A stretch of DNA of 64,000 nucleotides from Beroe forskalii. Its lineage: Eukaryota > Ctenophora > Nuda > Beroida > Beroidae. Positions 23,944-36,075 of this stretch are shown here, one piece after another (position 1 is the stretch's first letter; every line of letters starts with the position of its first letter). The notes beneath the pieces are model-generated. The model saw only the letters and a program-made list of their open reading frames with translations. It was not told the DNA's origin and did no database searches. The position numbers and the translations under genes are program-made. The stretch spans positions 930,001 through 994,000 of the forward strand of contig WFMF01000017.1 of NCBI GenBank assembly GCA_011033025.1, written 5' to 3'.

Positions 23944-24254
23944 CTAGCAGGCCCGTTGGGCCTGCTAATACACAGCTCACTCCGCGCTGCTACGCAGCAC
24001 CTTGTTCACAAAATTCAAATCAACCAAATACTTTTTACCACATCAAAAAAATTCCAATCAGACCAAAAGTTATTACGGATCAACGTATTCAAAACAGCAT
24101 TGAGTTCAGAAATGAACGCGTGCGCTCAATATGTAACCACAGCAACGCGCGCGCATATATCCATACTGCACGTGCACGCTTCAAAATGTGTCTACAAAAG
24201 GACAAAAAACGTGACGGAGTACATAATACAGAGGTTGCGAAATTATATTAGAGA
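23944..24254 (-). mobile_element. Helitron unit 1 of second array
   Basis: The plus-strand start CTAG follows host A at 23943, and the end ATTATATTAGAGA directly abuts the next CTAG at 24255. It carries the terminal hairpin GCAGGCCCGTTGGGCCTGC and an X-box variant GTAACCACAGCAAC (24133-24146). Confidence 0.85.
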
Positions 24255-24752
24255 CTAGCAGGCCCGTTGGGCCTGCAAACACAACTCACTCGCTGCTACG
24301 CAGCACCTTGTTCGCAGATTTTAGACAGGACCATTCAAATTGATTGTACACCCTTTAAAACCTTAAATTGGTCTGAACGGTTAATTTCACAACTGCAGTT
24401 ACTACTGTAATCACCGACTCAGCATTAATCATCGACTGACCTCGGCCACAATTTTATGAAAACTATCCATCTGTTATTAAGTTACGTCCATTATCCATCT
24501 CGAAATCTTTTTTTGAAGTTAAGAAAATGTCAAATTTTCAAAAACTACAACACAGCACTTAACAGTAGAAGCGCAATAGAAAGCACTCCCATAGAACTGA
24601 CCATAAGCTGCACGTGCACAAAATTTAGTTTCCATAGCAACGGCACCAATATGCACCATTTAGCCTTAATTTCTCTTGATATTTACTTGGCAAGCTCAAA
24701 AAAATTTACAGTGATGGGGAAAAAACGCGAAACTTCACTTTATATATAAGAC
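24255..24752 (-). mobile_element. Helitron unit 2 of second array, different subfamily
   Basis: It has the same 3' hairpin end as its neighbours, but its 5' end is the TCTTATATATAAAGTGAAG type seen at 3531 and 21070 instead of TCTCTAATATAAT. The X-box GTTTCCATAGCAAC is at 24628-24641. The array therefore mixes subfamilies sharing the 3' terminus. Confidence 0.85.
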
Positions 24753-25059
24753 TAGCAGGCCCGTAGGGCCTGCAAATACACAGCTCACTCGGCGCTGCTA
24801 CGCAGCACCTCGTTCGCAAAATTCAAATCCACCAAATACTTTTTACAGCATCAAAAAATTCCAATCACATCAAAAGTTACGCAGCAAAAAACTCAAACAG
24901 CATTAAACAGAAATGATTGCGCTCGTGCAATATGTAACCATAGCAACGCGTGCGCCTATATCCATACTGCACGTGGGCGCTCCAAAATGTGTCTACAAAA
25001 GGACAAAAAACGTGACGGAGGTACATAATAATACAGAGGTTGCGAAATTATATAAGAGA
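24753..25059 (-). mobile_element. Helitron unit 3 of second array
   Basis: Starts with CTAG immediately after the previous unit's end and closes ATTATATAAGAGA, followed by T. The hairpin has one change in its loop (GCAGGCCCGTAGGGCCTGC). The X-box GTAACCATAGCAAC (24934-24947) is an exact consensus match. Confidence 0.85.
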
Positions 25060-26075
25060 TGTGTGTATCATTTCATATTATGTATATTGTTTAAAAATTT
25101 CAAAGCCCTTAACGCATATGTGTGCAGACTGCTTGATTGGCAGAGGCCTCAATAAAGACGCACAGATTTCCTCTGCGCACTTAAACTTTCTATGCAAATT
25201 CCGTCAAAAGCACACAATTTTTGCATGTCTCTATTGAGCCCTTTTTCAATTGAGCGGTCTGCACACATATGGGTATGGGTGGCCTTATATGAGTAAAGTT
25301 AAAGAAATATTTCTCACCATAGTGTTCTGACATTATACAACTGTTCTTTTGATGTTCCTTTGTAACCCAAGACTATCTTTTTCACATTCTGATAAAGTAT
25401 TTAAATCTTTAAATATACAATAATAATAATAAGCCCTCATAGGTACATATGTATGCAAGCAGTGCTTCCCTTCAAAGGAAGGGCACCATGCAATGCAAAC
25501 AGGGGTTTACCTGTTTAGAAAATTATATTATTTAATCAATACTGGTTTTAATTTTGAACCCGAGGTGGGTGCAGTGCAAGTGAATTATAATAATGGCGAT
25601 TGTATGTATGTATGTATGTGCGCTTCTGAAGATATGCTGTGCCGATGACAAGACCCCTCACATTTAACAATTAAGTCTGAGGGGTTACAGTTGTGCCATG
25701 AGGTGTGGCGAAGCTAATATGTTGGCGTGCCAAATAGTCTGAATAGCAGAGGGCAGATAACTATGCAAAATATTGAATGCTTAACAGCATGTACCAGTTG
25801 GGTAATAGATCCCAATGGCCTCAACTCAAGAAGTTAACAGCAAAATAGACTTGAGTTGAAAAAAATTCCTGTTTAATAAGGAGATGAAAAAGGCAAAGGT
25901 TTCTCCTCCAACTTCTTATTTATTTCAAGTATCCAGGACAAGAAGATGGAAAAAGAAATGCCTGTATCTGGCATTTTGTAGTGGGACCCAGATTCATACC
26001 CTTGTTTATTATTTATTCATTATTTGTTTATTTATTCATTTGATTTGTTGACTTTTGGTGCTTTGTTTTACTCTC
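25060..26075. other. Non-coding spacer with a TGTA microsatellite
   Basis: AT-rich DNA containing a short (TGTA)n tract at about 25601-25618. No gene, repeat or structured element was recognised elsewhere in it. Confidence 0.5.
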
Positions 26076-26437
26076 AGGGAGTAGCTGGGTTTGTTCTGAA
26101 GGAGCTGAGTTGCTCTCAGGGAGTAGCTGGGTTTGCTCTCAAGAAGCTGAATCTGCGATCAGGGAGCTAGGTATGCTCTCAGGGAGTGCTGGGTTTGTTC
26201 TCAGGGAGCATCTGGGTTTGCTCTCAGGGAGCATCTGTGCTTGCTCTCAGGGAGCAGCTGGGTTTGCCCTCTAGGAGCAGCTGGGTTTGCTCTCAAGGAA
26301 CTGGGTTTGCTCAGGGAGCACTGGGTTTGCTCTCAGGTAGCAGCTGGGTTTGCTCTCAAGAAGCTGAATTTGCTATCAGGGAGCTAGGTATGCTCTCAGG
26401 GAGCACTGGGTTTGCTCTCAGGGAGCACTGGGTTTGA
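26076..26437 (+). repeat. CTCTCAGGGAGC minisatellite, left block
   Basis: Tandem units of about 27 bases, GCTCTCAGGGAGCAGCTGGG plus TTT, with variants such as AAGAAGCTGAATTTG and shorter units of 18-24 bases. It is cut at 26438 by a 0.94-kb repeat and resumes at about 27373, so both blocks were one array. Open frames across it are by-products of the repeat. Confidence 0.9.
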
Positions 26438-27372
26438 GGAAAACAAGAAAATTTATTTTACACAAACAAAATAAATATAAATATTAATTGTCAGAGATAA
26501 AGATGATTCCAAAAAACTCAGGTGGTAAAGGATTTGAGTGGTAATGTTGAAAATTGTTCTCTGTGAAGCTGTTCTAAAAAAATTATATTCCTTGTCATTT
26601 TTGAAACTTGAAATTTAGTTTAGCACATGCTTAACTGAGCTCAATTGTTTGCACGGAACTGATTGAGTATGGGAATTCACTTTAAATACTTAGATAGACA
26701 ATTAGGCAACGAGGCACTTTTTGGGGTCGTTGTTTTAATACATTGAGCTTATATCAAATCTCATATCAAATCCTTTATTCTGAGTAATAACTTACAATTC
26801 TTAATCAAGCCAATGATATTGTCGATATTGCTTGGTTATAACAACAGTGAATTGTTCAATAGACTAGATATAATAGATACATTTTTATATAAATAAAAAC
26901 ATGCATTCCATTCAACTTCAAATTAAATAACAATATTTTCAATTAGTGTGATGAGTTTTTCTGCTTATTTAAAATTTTCAAAGTGAAATATTTGGGTTAA
27001 AGTGGTAAGGTCTAAGACACAGGAATAACGTTAAAATTACAATCTTTGCTAGCCATGATGTTGTGTATGGAGAGTTACGAGCAATTTCTTGCCTTCTGCA
27101 CCCACCATTCATCTGGTTAGGTTGTAAGGGCCTTTTGATTCGTTAATTATGTATTGCAAGGAAAAAATTTTAGCAATGCTTGGATTCTTCAATAGGATCC
27201 ATTTTTTCGATTTTCTCAAATTATATTACAATTTTTCAAAAACATCAATGTTTTGCAGATTTTTTGCTCACACACCCAAGCTTAACAAAAAAGAAACATT
27301 ACACACATCTTTCAAAGTGCATAGTGAAATACCTATTTCTATATGTTTTAATGTTTGTTGTGGTTGTTTTAT
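26438..27372 (+). mobile_element. 0.94-kb interspersed repeat inside a minisatellite, copy 1
   Basis: The segment begins GAGGAAAACAAGAAAATT and ends near GGTTGTTTTATT. It is repeated inverted at 52320-53290 with high similarity throughout. Here it interrupts the CTCTCAGGGAGC array. The other copy sits against an 11-bp minisatellite. No clear terminal inverted repeat or protein coding is visible, so its class is open (possibly a non-autonomous DNA element or SINE-like). Confidence 0.7.
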
Positions 27373-27927
27373 TTGCTCTCAGGTAGCAGCTGGGTTTGCT
27401 CTCAAGAAGCTGAATTTGCTATCAGGGAGCTAGGTATGCTCTCAGGGAGCACTGGGTTTGCTCTCAGGGAGCTGGGTTTGCTCTCAAGAAGCTGAATTTG
27501 CTATCAGGGAGCTAGGTATGCTCTCAGGGAGTGCTGGGTTAGCTCTCAGGGAGCAGCTTGGTTTGCTCTCTGGGAGCAGCTGGGTAAGCTATCAAGGAGC
27601 ACTGGGTTTGCTCTCAGGGAGCAGCTGGGTTTGCTCTTGGGGAGCAGCTAGGTTTACTGTCATGTAACTGGGTTTGCTGTTAGGGAGCATCTGAGTTTGC
27701 TCTCAAGGAGCTGTGGGTTTGCTCTCAGTTTCTCAGGGAGCTTGATTTGCTCTCAGGAGATGAGTATGCTCTCAGGGAGCAGCTGGGTTTGCTCTCTGGG
27801 ATCAGCTGGGTCTGCTCTCTGGAAGCAGCTGGTTTTGCTCCTGGGGAGCAGCTGGGTTTGCTCTCAGTTAGCAGCTGGGTTTGCTCCTGGGGAGCAGCTG
27901 GGTTTGCTCTCAAGGTACTGGGTTGCT
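27373..27927 (+). repeat. CTCTCAGGGAGC minisatellite, right block
   Basis: The continuation of the array at 26076-26437, with the same unit and the same variants, including AAGAAGCTGAATTTGCTATC in both blocks. The 3' end has CTGGGGAGCAGCTGGG variants. Confidence 0.9.
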
Positions 27928-28407
27928 CCTCAAAATCCAGACATACATCTGCAGTTCATCAAAAGAGTCAAATTCTTAATGTCACAACATCAATTCTTGG
28001 AATCACAGCAGCCATCTCAACAATACTGCCGTGCAGCAACTCCTTTATAAGTTGAAAATATGAGACCAATGATCAGATCATTTTGGCAGAAAACCCTATG
28101 AATTATGACTGATCTGGCCCCTTAATGTTGCTAAGACTTTAAAAGTCGTGTGTTTATGCATTCCTATATTTGTGGACGAATTGGAATTATGCAGCTTTCT
28201 CATTATCTAGGTCAGCATGTTTTCTGGACTAATCAGAAATACAAAGCTTCTTCTCCAAGTTTTTGAATAATTCCATGGACTCAATTTTTTACTGTAGTCA
28301 GAATTATTCTGAACTTTATGTATATTATTTTGTGTTTGAAGTGATTGATCATTGATACAGTGAAACACAATTCCCAAAAATGTCCATTATATCTTCTCGT
28401 GTGTAGC
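27928..28407. other. Non-coding spacer
   Basis: AT-rich sequence between the minisatellite and the TACA-flanked element. No recognisable feature. Confidence 0.5.
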
Positions 28408-28411
28408 TACA

Positions 28412-29177
28412 CTGCCGTGATTTGGAAAAAGGAAGTAACTAGCATGAACTTCGTTTCGAGATAATCGCACTTTTGCGTTTCACATTTTATCGACAATTTA
28501 TTTTCGGATAGATATGGTGAAATTCATATATACTGAGAGGTGAATGATCATAAATTCTCGCTCGCTAATTTTATTTCTATTCAATAATCAGTGCATCCAC
28601 AGTAATGGGTTAATTGCTAATGATTTGAAAGAAATTCCGACTAAAACTACAGTTACTTCCTTTTTCTGGGACATTTGTCAGTTACTTCCTTTATCTTGAA
28701 ACAGCACACCAAACTATGTTCAGTAGAGGAAGTAACTAACACATTTCTCAAGGTTTATTTTGAAAAGGAAGTATCTATGTAAGATACTTCCTTTCAATTC
28801 TGGCCTTTATGAGAGTATTACCTAGAAAAAAGAAGTATAAGGCATGAATAATCAGTAAGATACTTCCTTTTTACAAATTATAATTTGAACACTCTGGAGA
28901 AAACTGTCTCAAAAGGGAAGTAAGTGCCCAATTTTCAAGGTTTATCTGGAAAAAGGAAGTATCTGCGTGAGATACTTCCTTCTTCCAGATAACAAAATCA
29001 CAAAATCGCTGAAATGTTCTCAAAAACTGCAGTTACTTCTTTTCGAGTTTTTTCAGGAGCATTTCTCATTCCAATGACCTAGCTCATCTTGTAGAGCTCA
29101 ACGAGCTGAAAATTTTGGTACCCATATCTCCAAAACTTCAAAATTTGCAGTTACTTCCTTTTTCCAGATCACGGCAG
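28412..29177. mobile_element. TACA-flanked inverted-repeat element with iterated GGAAGTA motifs
   Basis: The terminal inverted repeats CTGCCGTGATTTGGAAAAAG and its partner (CTGCCGTGATCTGG on the minus strand) are about 29 bases with one mismatch. Both ends are flanked by TACA (28408-28411 and 29178-29181), a likely 4-bp target duplication. The inner part of the TIR, AAAAGGAAGTAACT, recurs about ten times inside in both orientations, and twice as a small palindrome (GGAAGTATCT...AGATACTTCC near 28765-28791 and 28953-28981). No protein is encoded: a non-autonomous DNA transposon of unassigned superfamily. Confidence 0.85.
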
Positions 29178-29181
29178 TACA

Positions 29182-29640
29182 GTTTAGGTATATTAAATCT
29201 TAAGAATGGAATAAGTTCTCTCATTCATCACTTATCTGATCGTTGATCACAATGATATGGTTTGAAAATAAACCTACGCCACATCAATGTAAATGTATTG
29301 CAGATCCAGCTGAATTGTAGCTATTTCAAATGTCTGGCCATTGCAATTGAAACTTTGTAAATTAAACAAAAATCTTGGACTGAAAAGCATGATCAACTGA
29401 ATGATCACCAAATAACCTCTCACCGCTATGTCATCTAAATTGATATATTTAATTTAAATCATCGAGACATCCATATTTTCCGTCGAATTTGAAATCAAAT
29501 TATAGAATTTTAATTCCAGATTTTGATAGGATATACTATTCTTTTACCTATTTGAGTTATCAGTCGATGTGCAAATTAACAGGTAAAAATTCGTCTGCGT
29601 TGCGATATCTACACCATTTTTCAATATTGGATTGTCTGGT
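29182..29640. other. Non-coding spacer
   Basis: AT-rich; no feature recognised apart from short chance frames. Confidence 0.5.
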
Positions 29641-29802
29641 CTTAGTCTTAGTAAAACGGCCACAGTCGGTTTGATCAACCAGGCCGGTGGCAGCCATGCT
29701 GAGCATGGAGACTATCCCTAGTACACTAGGCTAAGGGTGTGCACTCCTGGGTGGTTTTTCAGGCCACCCGACTGCCGGGGATATCCTGGGCTGAGAGTAG
29801 CC
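29641..29802 (+). repeat. 160-bp interspersed repeat, copy 1 (partner at 63340-63506)
   Basis: It begins CTTAGTCTTAGTAAAACGGC and ends near GGGCTGAGAGTAGCC. The inverted copy at 63340-63506 is nearly identical. It contains three small inverted pairs (CATGCTGAGCATG, CTAGTACACTAG, GGGTGG...CCACCC). Here it lies directly after the truncated Penelope-like nuclease; at the other site it adjoins a LINE C-terminus. It could be a SINE or a 3' terminal repeat of a retroelement. Confidence 0.7.
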
Positions 29803-30573
29803 AGTGTGGCCTCATCAGACTCATCATCAAAAAAAGAATCACCTACATGTGACCTATGTCCAGATATCCTTGTTTGCAGTTTTGTTGTTGACTTACCTAC
29901 ATATTGTTTTTCACAAAGGAAACAACTTGCACAATACACAACATTCCGTGATTTACAATTTGCTGAAGGAGTTATGTAAGTTTTCCTGAAGCTGAGGATG
30001 TGATATCTGTATTATCTGACATAAGTACACAAGAGGCGCAAGGTCTACCACGTCTATGCTGATTTCAACAAAGGTGCACCTCTGAGTTCCCAACAGTTTA
30101 GACTCACATGTTAAAGCAAATTTCTTTCTTCTCAGAATGATATCACCTAAATTTTGGGCCCTTCTGCTAACAAGACCTATCACCTTTTTGGCCTTATCCC
30201 AAGCTGGGCTATCTGACAAGCACTGGTTAGCTTCTTTGACATTCTTTTTCAATTGGTTGGTGACTGGCCCAAAAGTTTGGATCCTCAAGACTGGATTTGG
30301 AGTTAATTTGTTATCAGAGTTATACTCTAAGTATCTAGGTCTTTGTGCTACATCATCCAGAATATTATTGACCAGTTTTTTAGGGTAGCCTGATTTATAA
30401 AAACATTGTTTGAGATCATCCAGCCTTCTAAAGAGCTTAATAGGGTCATTGATAATTCTTTTATACCTAAGTCTTTGTGAATAGATTATTGATGGGAAAA
30501 TTTGCCTGGGATGATAACTTGAATAATTAAGGTAAAGTTTAGCATAAATTAAATAACTGAAAAAAAGTGACAC
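29803..30573 (-). pseudogene. Penelope-like element fragment: RT-thumb/linker and GIY-YIG endonuclease
   Basis: The main frame (30573-29953) reads SYHPRQIFPSIIYSQRLRYK, RIINDPIKLFRRLDDLK and FYKSGYPKKLVNNILDD, the region after the RT palm in Penelope-like elements. After a frameshift, a CASC cluster and NCKSRNVVYCASCFLCEKQY followed by VGKSTTKLQTRISGHR form the GIY-YIG nuclease core (here VVY/YVG, with the conserved Arg and His). In this class the nuclease nicks target DNA to prime reverse transcription. The RT palm is absent on the 5' side and the nuclease ends where the 160-bp repeat begins, so both ends are truncated. Confidence 0.8.
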
Positions 30574-31005
30574 AAGCCCTCTACTTGCAGGGGAAATGAG
30601 TCTTGAAAAGGTTACCAGTGCTTTTCATAACAAAATTAATTTCATATTAGTTCAAATAAGCGTCAATATAGGTATGGTAATAATTATAAATTATCTAAAA
30701 CTTTCTAATAAAAGCAAAATGTGATGTCAGTAGCAAACATAACACAAGTGGTCATGAATTGATTAAATCAAATTGATATTTCATTAAGGTAAATGGATAT
30801 TATATGATTATCTAAAAATGTTCAGTTTTTTATAAATTAATATAATCAAAGAAATAAAACTTCGCAACATCAGCTCTGATTCCATGCACACGTACTATGT
30901 AGATGATAATGTCTCAATCAAACACTGAGCAGCTGATCACCAAACTGAGAATTTGCACATGTAAGTGAGACCTGTTCTTTGAAATGAATTCTGCTTAACT
31001 TTTAA
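30574..31005. other. Non-coding spacer
   Basis: AT-rich DNA between the Penelope-like fragment and the foldback element. No feature recognised. Confidence 0.5.
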
Positions 31006-32257
31006 TTAACTTATAGGGTGCACCAAAAAAATTAAATTTTTGGTGCTCAACCCCCGAGCGATAGATCTCGGTGAGACAAGACCGAGGATATCCGGTTTTT
31101 TGAAATTGGACCCCGGGAACCCCTGGAGCGTTGACGATTTGTATCGGCCATACTTGTATGGAAGGCGCGGTATGGCGTGACCATCCGCTGGGATTCTACG
31201 CCGCTTATATCCCAGCGGCAAGATTCTGCTGCAGTTCCGCGAGATATAGATCAAGTAGGGTGTACTTGACCGATATTTGCTTAATCAAGTAGGGCAGGGA
31301 GAACTTGACCGTTATTTCAAGGAATTTTCAAATATAGTTTACAACAAAAGGCGGAAGGCCGTGTTTATTGAAATATCACACTAGCTCCGAATGACCGAAT
31401 GTTAATGAGGGTGAAGTGGTGATGATGCTGAGCATTTGATAAACTGATCGACATAGTATGGGCTATTGGGGTGGGATGAAGCAAATGACAGGACCAGTAT
31501 GATATGCTGCTGTGCATGTAGAACGGCAGGGGACAATCCTGCTCACTAGGGGACAATGTACATTGTACTCCCGTGTGTAATGTCGGTGTGTAACTGTAGA
31601 CTTTTGTAGGTCGGATGTTATCAGAAAATTTATAGATTTATCGCAAGCACGGTTTGCTGTCAGGGTAAAGGAAGATCACTGCACTGTTCCGTTCTGGTTC
31701 TTCCTGAACTAGTGGAGGGAAGCATCATCAATGCTCAACTTCGTCTTACCCGTAGAAGTTTGAAGGCGGGTGAAGGCGCGGGTTGAGGCTGAGCTGTCCC
31801 GGAAGCTAACCTCAACTGCGAGGGGGAGCAGCAGCTGCAGGGGATGATGTTGATGGTCAGTACGTCATCGGAGGTGGAGAGGCAGGCAATTACGGGAGGT
31901 GATGGGGGAGGAACCTCGAGGTAACCATAGGCATAACTTCAGTGCTCGTTACTGACAGGATGAAATATGATCTGAGAGCTTATTCAGGCTTAGAACTTCT
32001 GGTATGTCAGCGGCACGCCGGCACTAACAGGGTTCGGATATCCTACATGATATGGAACAGATCACATGACCCTGATTGGGTCATGCGTGTGAATCGACTC
32101 GTGATACAGTATGAAATTGAAATTGAAATTGAATTGCGTATTTCGCCCATGTTGTGCTGAAATTTAATTTTATTAACACTCTTTTAATCCTCTTTCGCTC
32201 AGTACTCAGATAATAAACCTCGCACTGAACTAAGCGTAAGAGAACTACCGATTTGCT

Positions 32258-33428
32258 TTGCCTCCACTCACGCTTTATCCATCTACCCATACACTGATCA
32301 CGCTACATCCATCTACCCATACACTCACGCTACACATCTACCCCACACTCACGCTACATCCATCTACCCATACACTCACGCTACATCGATCTTCCCATAC
32401 ACTCACGCTACACTCATCTACCCATACACTGATCACGCTACACTCATCTACCCATACACTCACGCTACATCCATCTTCCCATACACTCACGCTACACTCA
32501 TCTACCCATACACTGATCACGCTGCATCCGTCTACCCATACACTCACGCTACATCCATCTACCCATACACTCACGCTACACTCATCTACCCATACACTGA
32601 TCACGCTACACTCATCTACCCATACACTCACGCTACATCCATCGACCCATACACCCACGCTACACCCATCTACCCATACACTGATCACGCTACACTCATC
32701 TACCCATACACTCACGCTACATCCATCTACCCATACACCCACGCTACACCCATCTACCCATACACTCACGCTACACTCATCTACCCATACAATCACGCTA
32801 CATCCATCTACCCATACACTCACGCTACACTCATCTACCCATACACTGATCACGCTACACTCATCTACCCATACACTCACGCAACACTCATCTACCCATA
32901 CACTCACGCTACACTCATCTACCCATACACTGATCACGCTACACTCATCTACCCATACACTCACGCTACATCCATCGACCCATACACCCACGCTACACCC
33001 ATCTACCCATACACTGATCACGCTACACTCATTTACCCATACACTCACGCTACATCCATCTACCCATATACCCACGCTACACCCATCTACCCATACACTC
33101 ACGCTACACTCATCTACCCATACAATCACGCTATATCCATCTACCCATACACTCACGCTACACTCATCTACCCATACACTGATCACGCTACACTTATCTA
33201 CCCATACACTTATGCTACATTCATCTACCCATACACTCACGCTACACTCATCTACCCATACACTCACGCTACACTCATCTACCCATACAATCACGCTACA
33301 TCCATCTACCCATACATTCATACTACACTCATCATATACACACGCTTCATCCATCTACCCATACACGCTACATCCATATCCTTATACACTCACTACCCTC
33401 ATCTACCCATACACTCACGCTACACTCA
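32258..33428 (+). repeat. 27-bp minisatellite, left block of the foldback core
   Basis: About 42 units of CACGCTACACTCATCTACCC followed by ATACACT. Some units carry an extra GAT before CACG, so every length is a multiple of three and long open frames appear on both strands (393 and 338 codons). Those frames translate to repetitive Thr/His/Ser or Cys/Val text with no flanking coding; I regard them as artefacts of the repeat period. Confidence 0.95.
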
Positions 33429-33989
33429 TCCCAGAATGAGGGACAAAGGTGGGGACAATCGGTCGCCCAGAACGTGGGAGTTCTCACGCTCTCTCGGCTC
33501 ACTCAGTAATTGTCCCCATCTTCAGAGATTGTCCCCTTCTTGTGAACGGGATGATTCAAATTTAAATATATGATGAATCAAGCATCAATACAGATTTAAT
33601 CGAGTTATAGATTAATCAAGTATTGTGAATCGACTATTGCTTAAGTGTGACCCAATTGCAATGCTATTTCTATAGAAGTAAATATGTAAGCTCAGTAGAC
33701 TCTGTTAGAGCTTAGTTGATACTAGACATCGCAGAATGAGACAGTGTCACCCCCGTCATTGGATAAGGTATAGCTACAAGTTCATCCAAGATATAATTTT
33801 GACTCAGATGAGATGGGCTTAGCAATACCGGCTTCTGATGCGGCTGGTATTCAAATATTTATCCCCAACCCCAGTATATTTTTTTAAACCGTCATTTTAC
33901 CGTCCTTTGAGCGGATTATTGCAGGAGTCCCCTGGGGGTCCTGAGGCAGTACCAAGCGGGAGAACCTATGGAGCTATGAGGTAGGTACG
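33429..33989. other. Central spacer of the foldback element
   Basis: Unique sequence between the opposed minisatellites. It contains GGGGACAATCGG and two GTCCCC motifs that echo GGGGACAATCCTGCTC and its partner in the arms (about 31530 and 35970). No open frame of note. Confidence 0.6.
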
Positions 33990-35250
33990 GGAGTAATATG
34001 GTTGAATGGGTAGATGAGTATAGGCAGTGTATACGTGTATGGGTACTGGTAGATGAGTGTAGCATGAGTGTATAATTAAGATGAGTGTAGCGCAATCTAT
34101 GGGTAGATAGATGAGCGTGGGTGTATGGGTATATGAGGTGTGGCGTGAGTGTATGGAGTAGATGAGTGTAACGTGATCAGTTTATGGGCAGATGGATGTA
34201 GCGTGAGTGTATGGGTGAACGGATGAAGCGTGAATGTAATATGTATGGGTAGATGAAATTCTTAGCATGAGTGTATGGGTAGATGGATGTAGCATGAGTT
34301 TATAGGTAGATGAGTGTAGCGTGGAAAACTGTATTGGTAGATGAGTGCGCGTGAGTGTATAGGTGAATGAGTGCAGCATGAGTGTATGGGTAGATGGATG
34401 CAGCATGAATGTATGGGTAGATGAGTGTAGCGTCAGTGTATGGGTAGATAGATGAAGCGTGAGTGTAATGAATTTATATGAGTGTAGCGTGGTGTATGGG
34501 TAGATGAGTGTAAGCTTGAGTGTATGGGTAGATGGATGTAGCATGAATGTGGGTAGATGAGTGTGGCGTGGTGTAATGGGTAGATGGTGTAGCGTGATCA
34601 GTGTATGGGTAGATGAGTGTAGTGTGAGTGTATGGGTAGATGGATGTGGCATGAGTGTATGGGTAGATGAGTGTGGCGTGGTGTATGGGTAGATGAGTGT
34701 AGCGTGAGTGAATATGGGTAGATGGATGTAGCGTGAGTGTATGGGTAGATAGGTGTAGCGTGTGAGTGTATGGGTAGATGGAGTGCAGCATGAGTGTATG
34801 GGTAGATGAGTGTTGCGTGAGTGTATGGGTAGATGGATGTAGCGTGAGTGTATGGGTAAATGAGTGTGGCATTGAGTGTATGTGGGTAGATGGATGTAGC
34901 GTGGGTGTGGTGAATGAGTGTGGCATTGAGTGTATGGGTAGATGGATGTAGCTTAGCGTGAGTGTATGGGTAGACGGATGCAGCGTGATCAGTGTATGGG
35001 TAGATGGGTGTAGCGTGAGTGTATGGGAAGATGGATGAAGCGTGAGTGTATGGGTAGATGAGTGTAGCGTGATCAGTGTATGGGTAGATAAGTGTAGACT
35101 GTAGAGTGAGTGTATGGGAAGATGGATGTAGCTTGAGTGTATGGGTAGATGGATGTAGCGTGAGTGTATGGGTAGATGTGTGTAGCGTGAGTCAGAGTGT
35201 ATGGGTAGATGGATGTAGCGTGATCAGTGTATGGGTAGATGGATGAAGCG
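33990..35250 (-). repeat. 27-bp minisatellite, right block, inverted
   Basis: The same unit as the left block on the opposite strand (GTGTATGGGTAGATGAGTGT plus AGCGTGA). This block is more irregular, with many one- and two-base indels that break the frame, especially at 34000-34600. It is the inverted partner of 32258-33428. Confidence 0.95.
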
Positions 35251-36075
35251 TGTTAATAGAATTAAATTTCAGCACAACATGGGCGAAATACGCAATATTA
35301 TTCGATTCATACTGTATCACGAGTCGATTCACACGCATGACCCTATCAGGGTCATGTGATCTGTTCCATATCATGTAGGATATCCGAACCCTGTTAGTGC
35401 CGCTGACATACCTGAAGTTTTAAGCCTGAATAAGCTCTCAGATCACATTTCATCCTGTCAGTAACGAGCACTGAAGTTATGCCTATGGTTACCTCGAGGT
35501 TCCTCCCCCATCACCTCCCGTAACTGCCTGCCCCTCCACCTCCGATGACGTACTGACCATCAACATCATCCCCTGCAGCTGCTGCTCCCCTTGCAGTTGA
35601 GCTGAGCTTCCGGACAGCTCAGCCTCAACCTGCCTTCACCCGTCTTCAAACTTCTACGGGGAGGATTAAGAAGTTGAGCATTGTCGATTGATGGTGCTTC
35701 CTTCTACCAGTTCAGGAAGAACCAGAACGGAACAGTGCTCTTCCGCTGTTTGAAGAAGAAGTTGCCCAGCCTCCCTAACCCTGACAGCAAACCTGGAGCG
35801 AATCATTCGCAGTAACCTTACTCACAAGAATCATTAATTTTGAGTGTTATTTATGTTATGTGTGCTTGCTATAAATCTATAAATTTTCTGGTTACATCCG
35901 ACCTACGGCTACACAAGTCTAACAGTTACACACCGACACTACACAGTACGGGAGTACAATGTACATTGTCCCCTAGTGAGCAGGATTGTCCCCTGTCGTT
36001 CTACATGCACAGCAGCATATCATACTGGTCCTGTCATTTGCTTCATCCCACCCCAATAGCCCATACTATGTCGAT

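Noticed and set aside
26186-28055. Repeated GFALREQLGLLSGS-like frames
   Set aside because: Translation of the CTCTCAGGGAGC minisatellite; frame shifts between blocks and no conserved protein.
32258-33439. Open frames of 393 (plus) and 338 (minus) codons
   Set aside because: They exist only because the 27-bp minisatellite unit and its 30-bp variant are multiples of three; both strands are open, there is no flanking coding, and the inverted block is full of indels.
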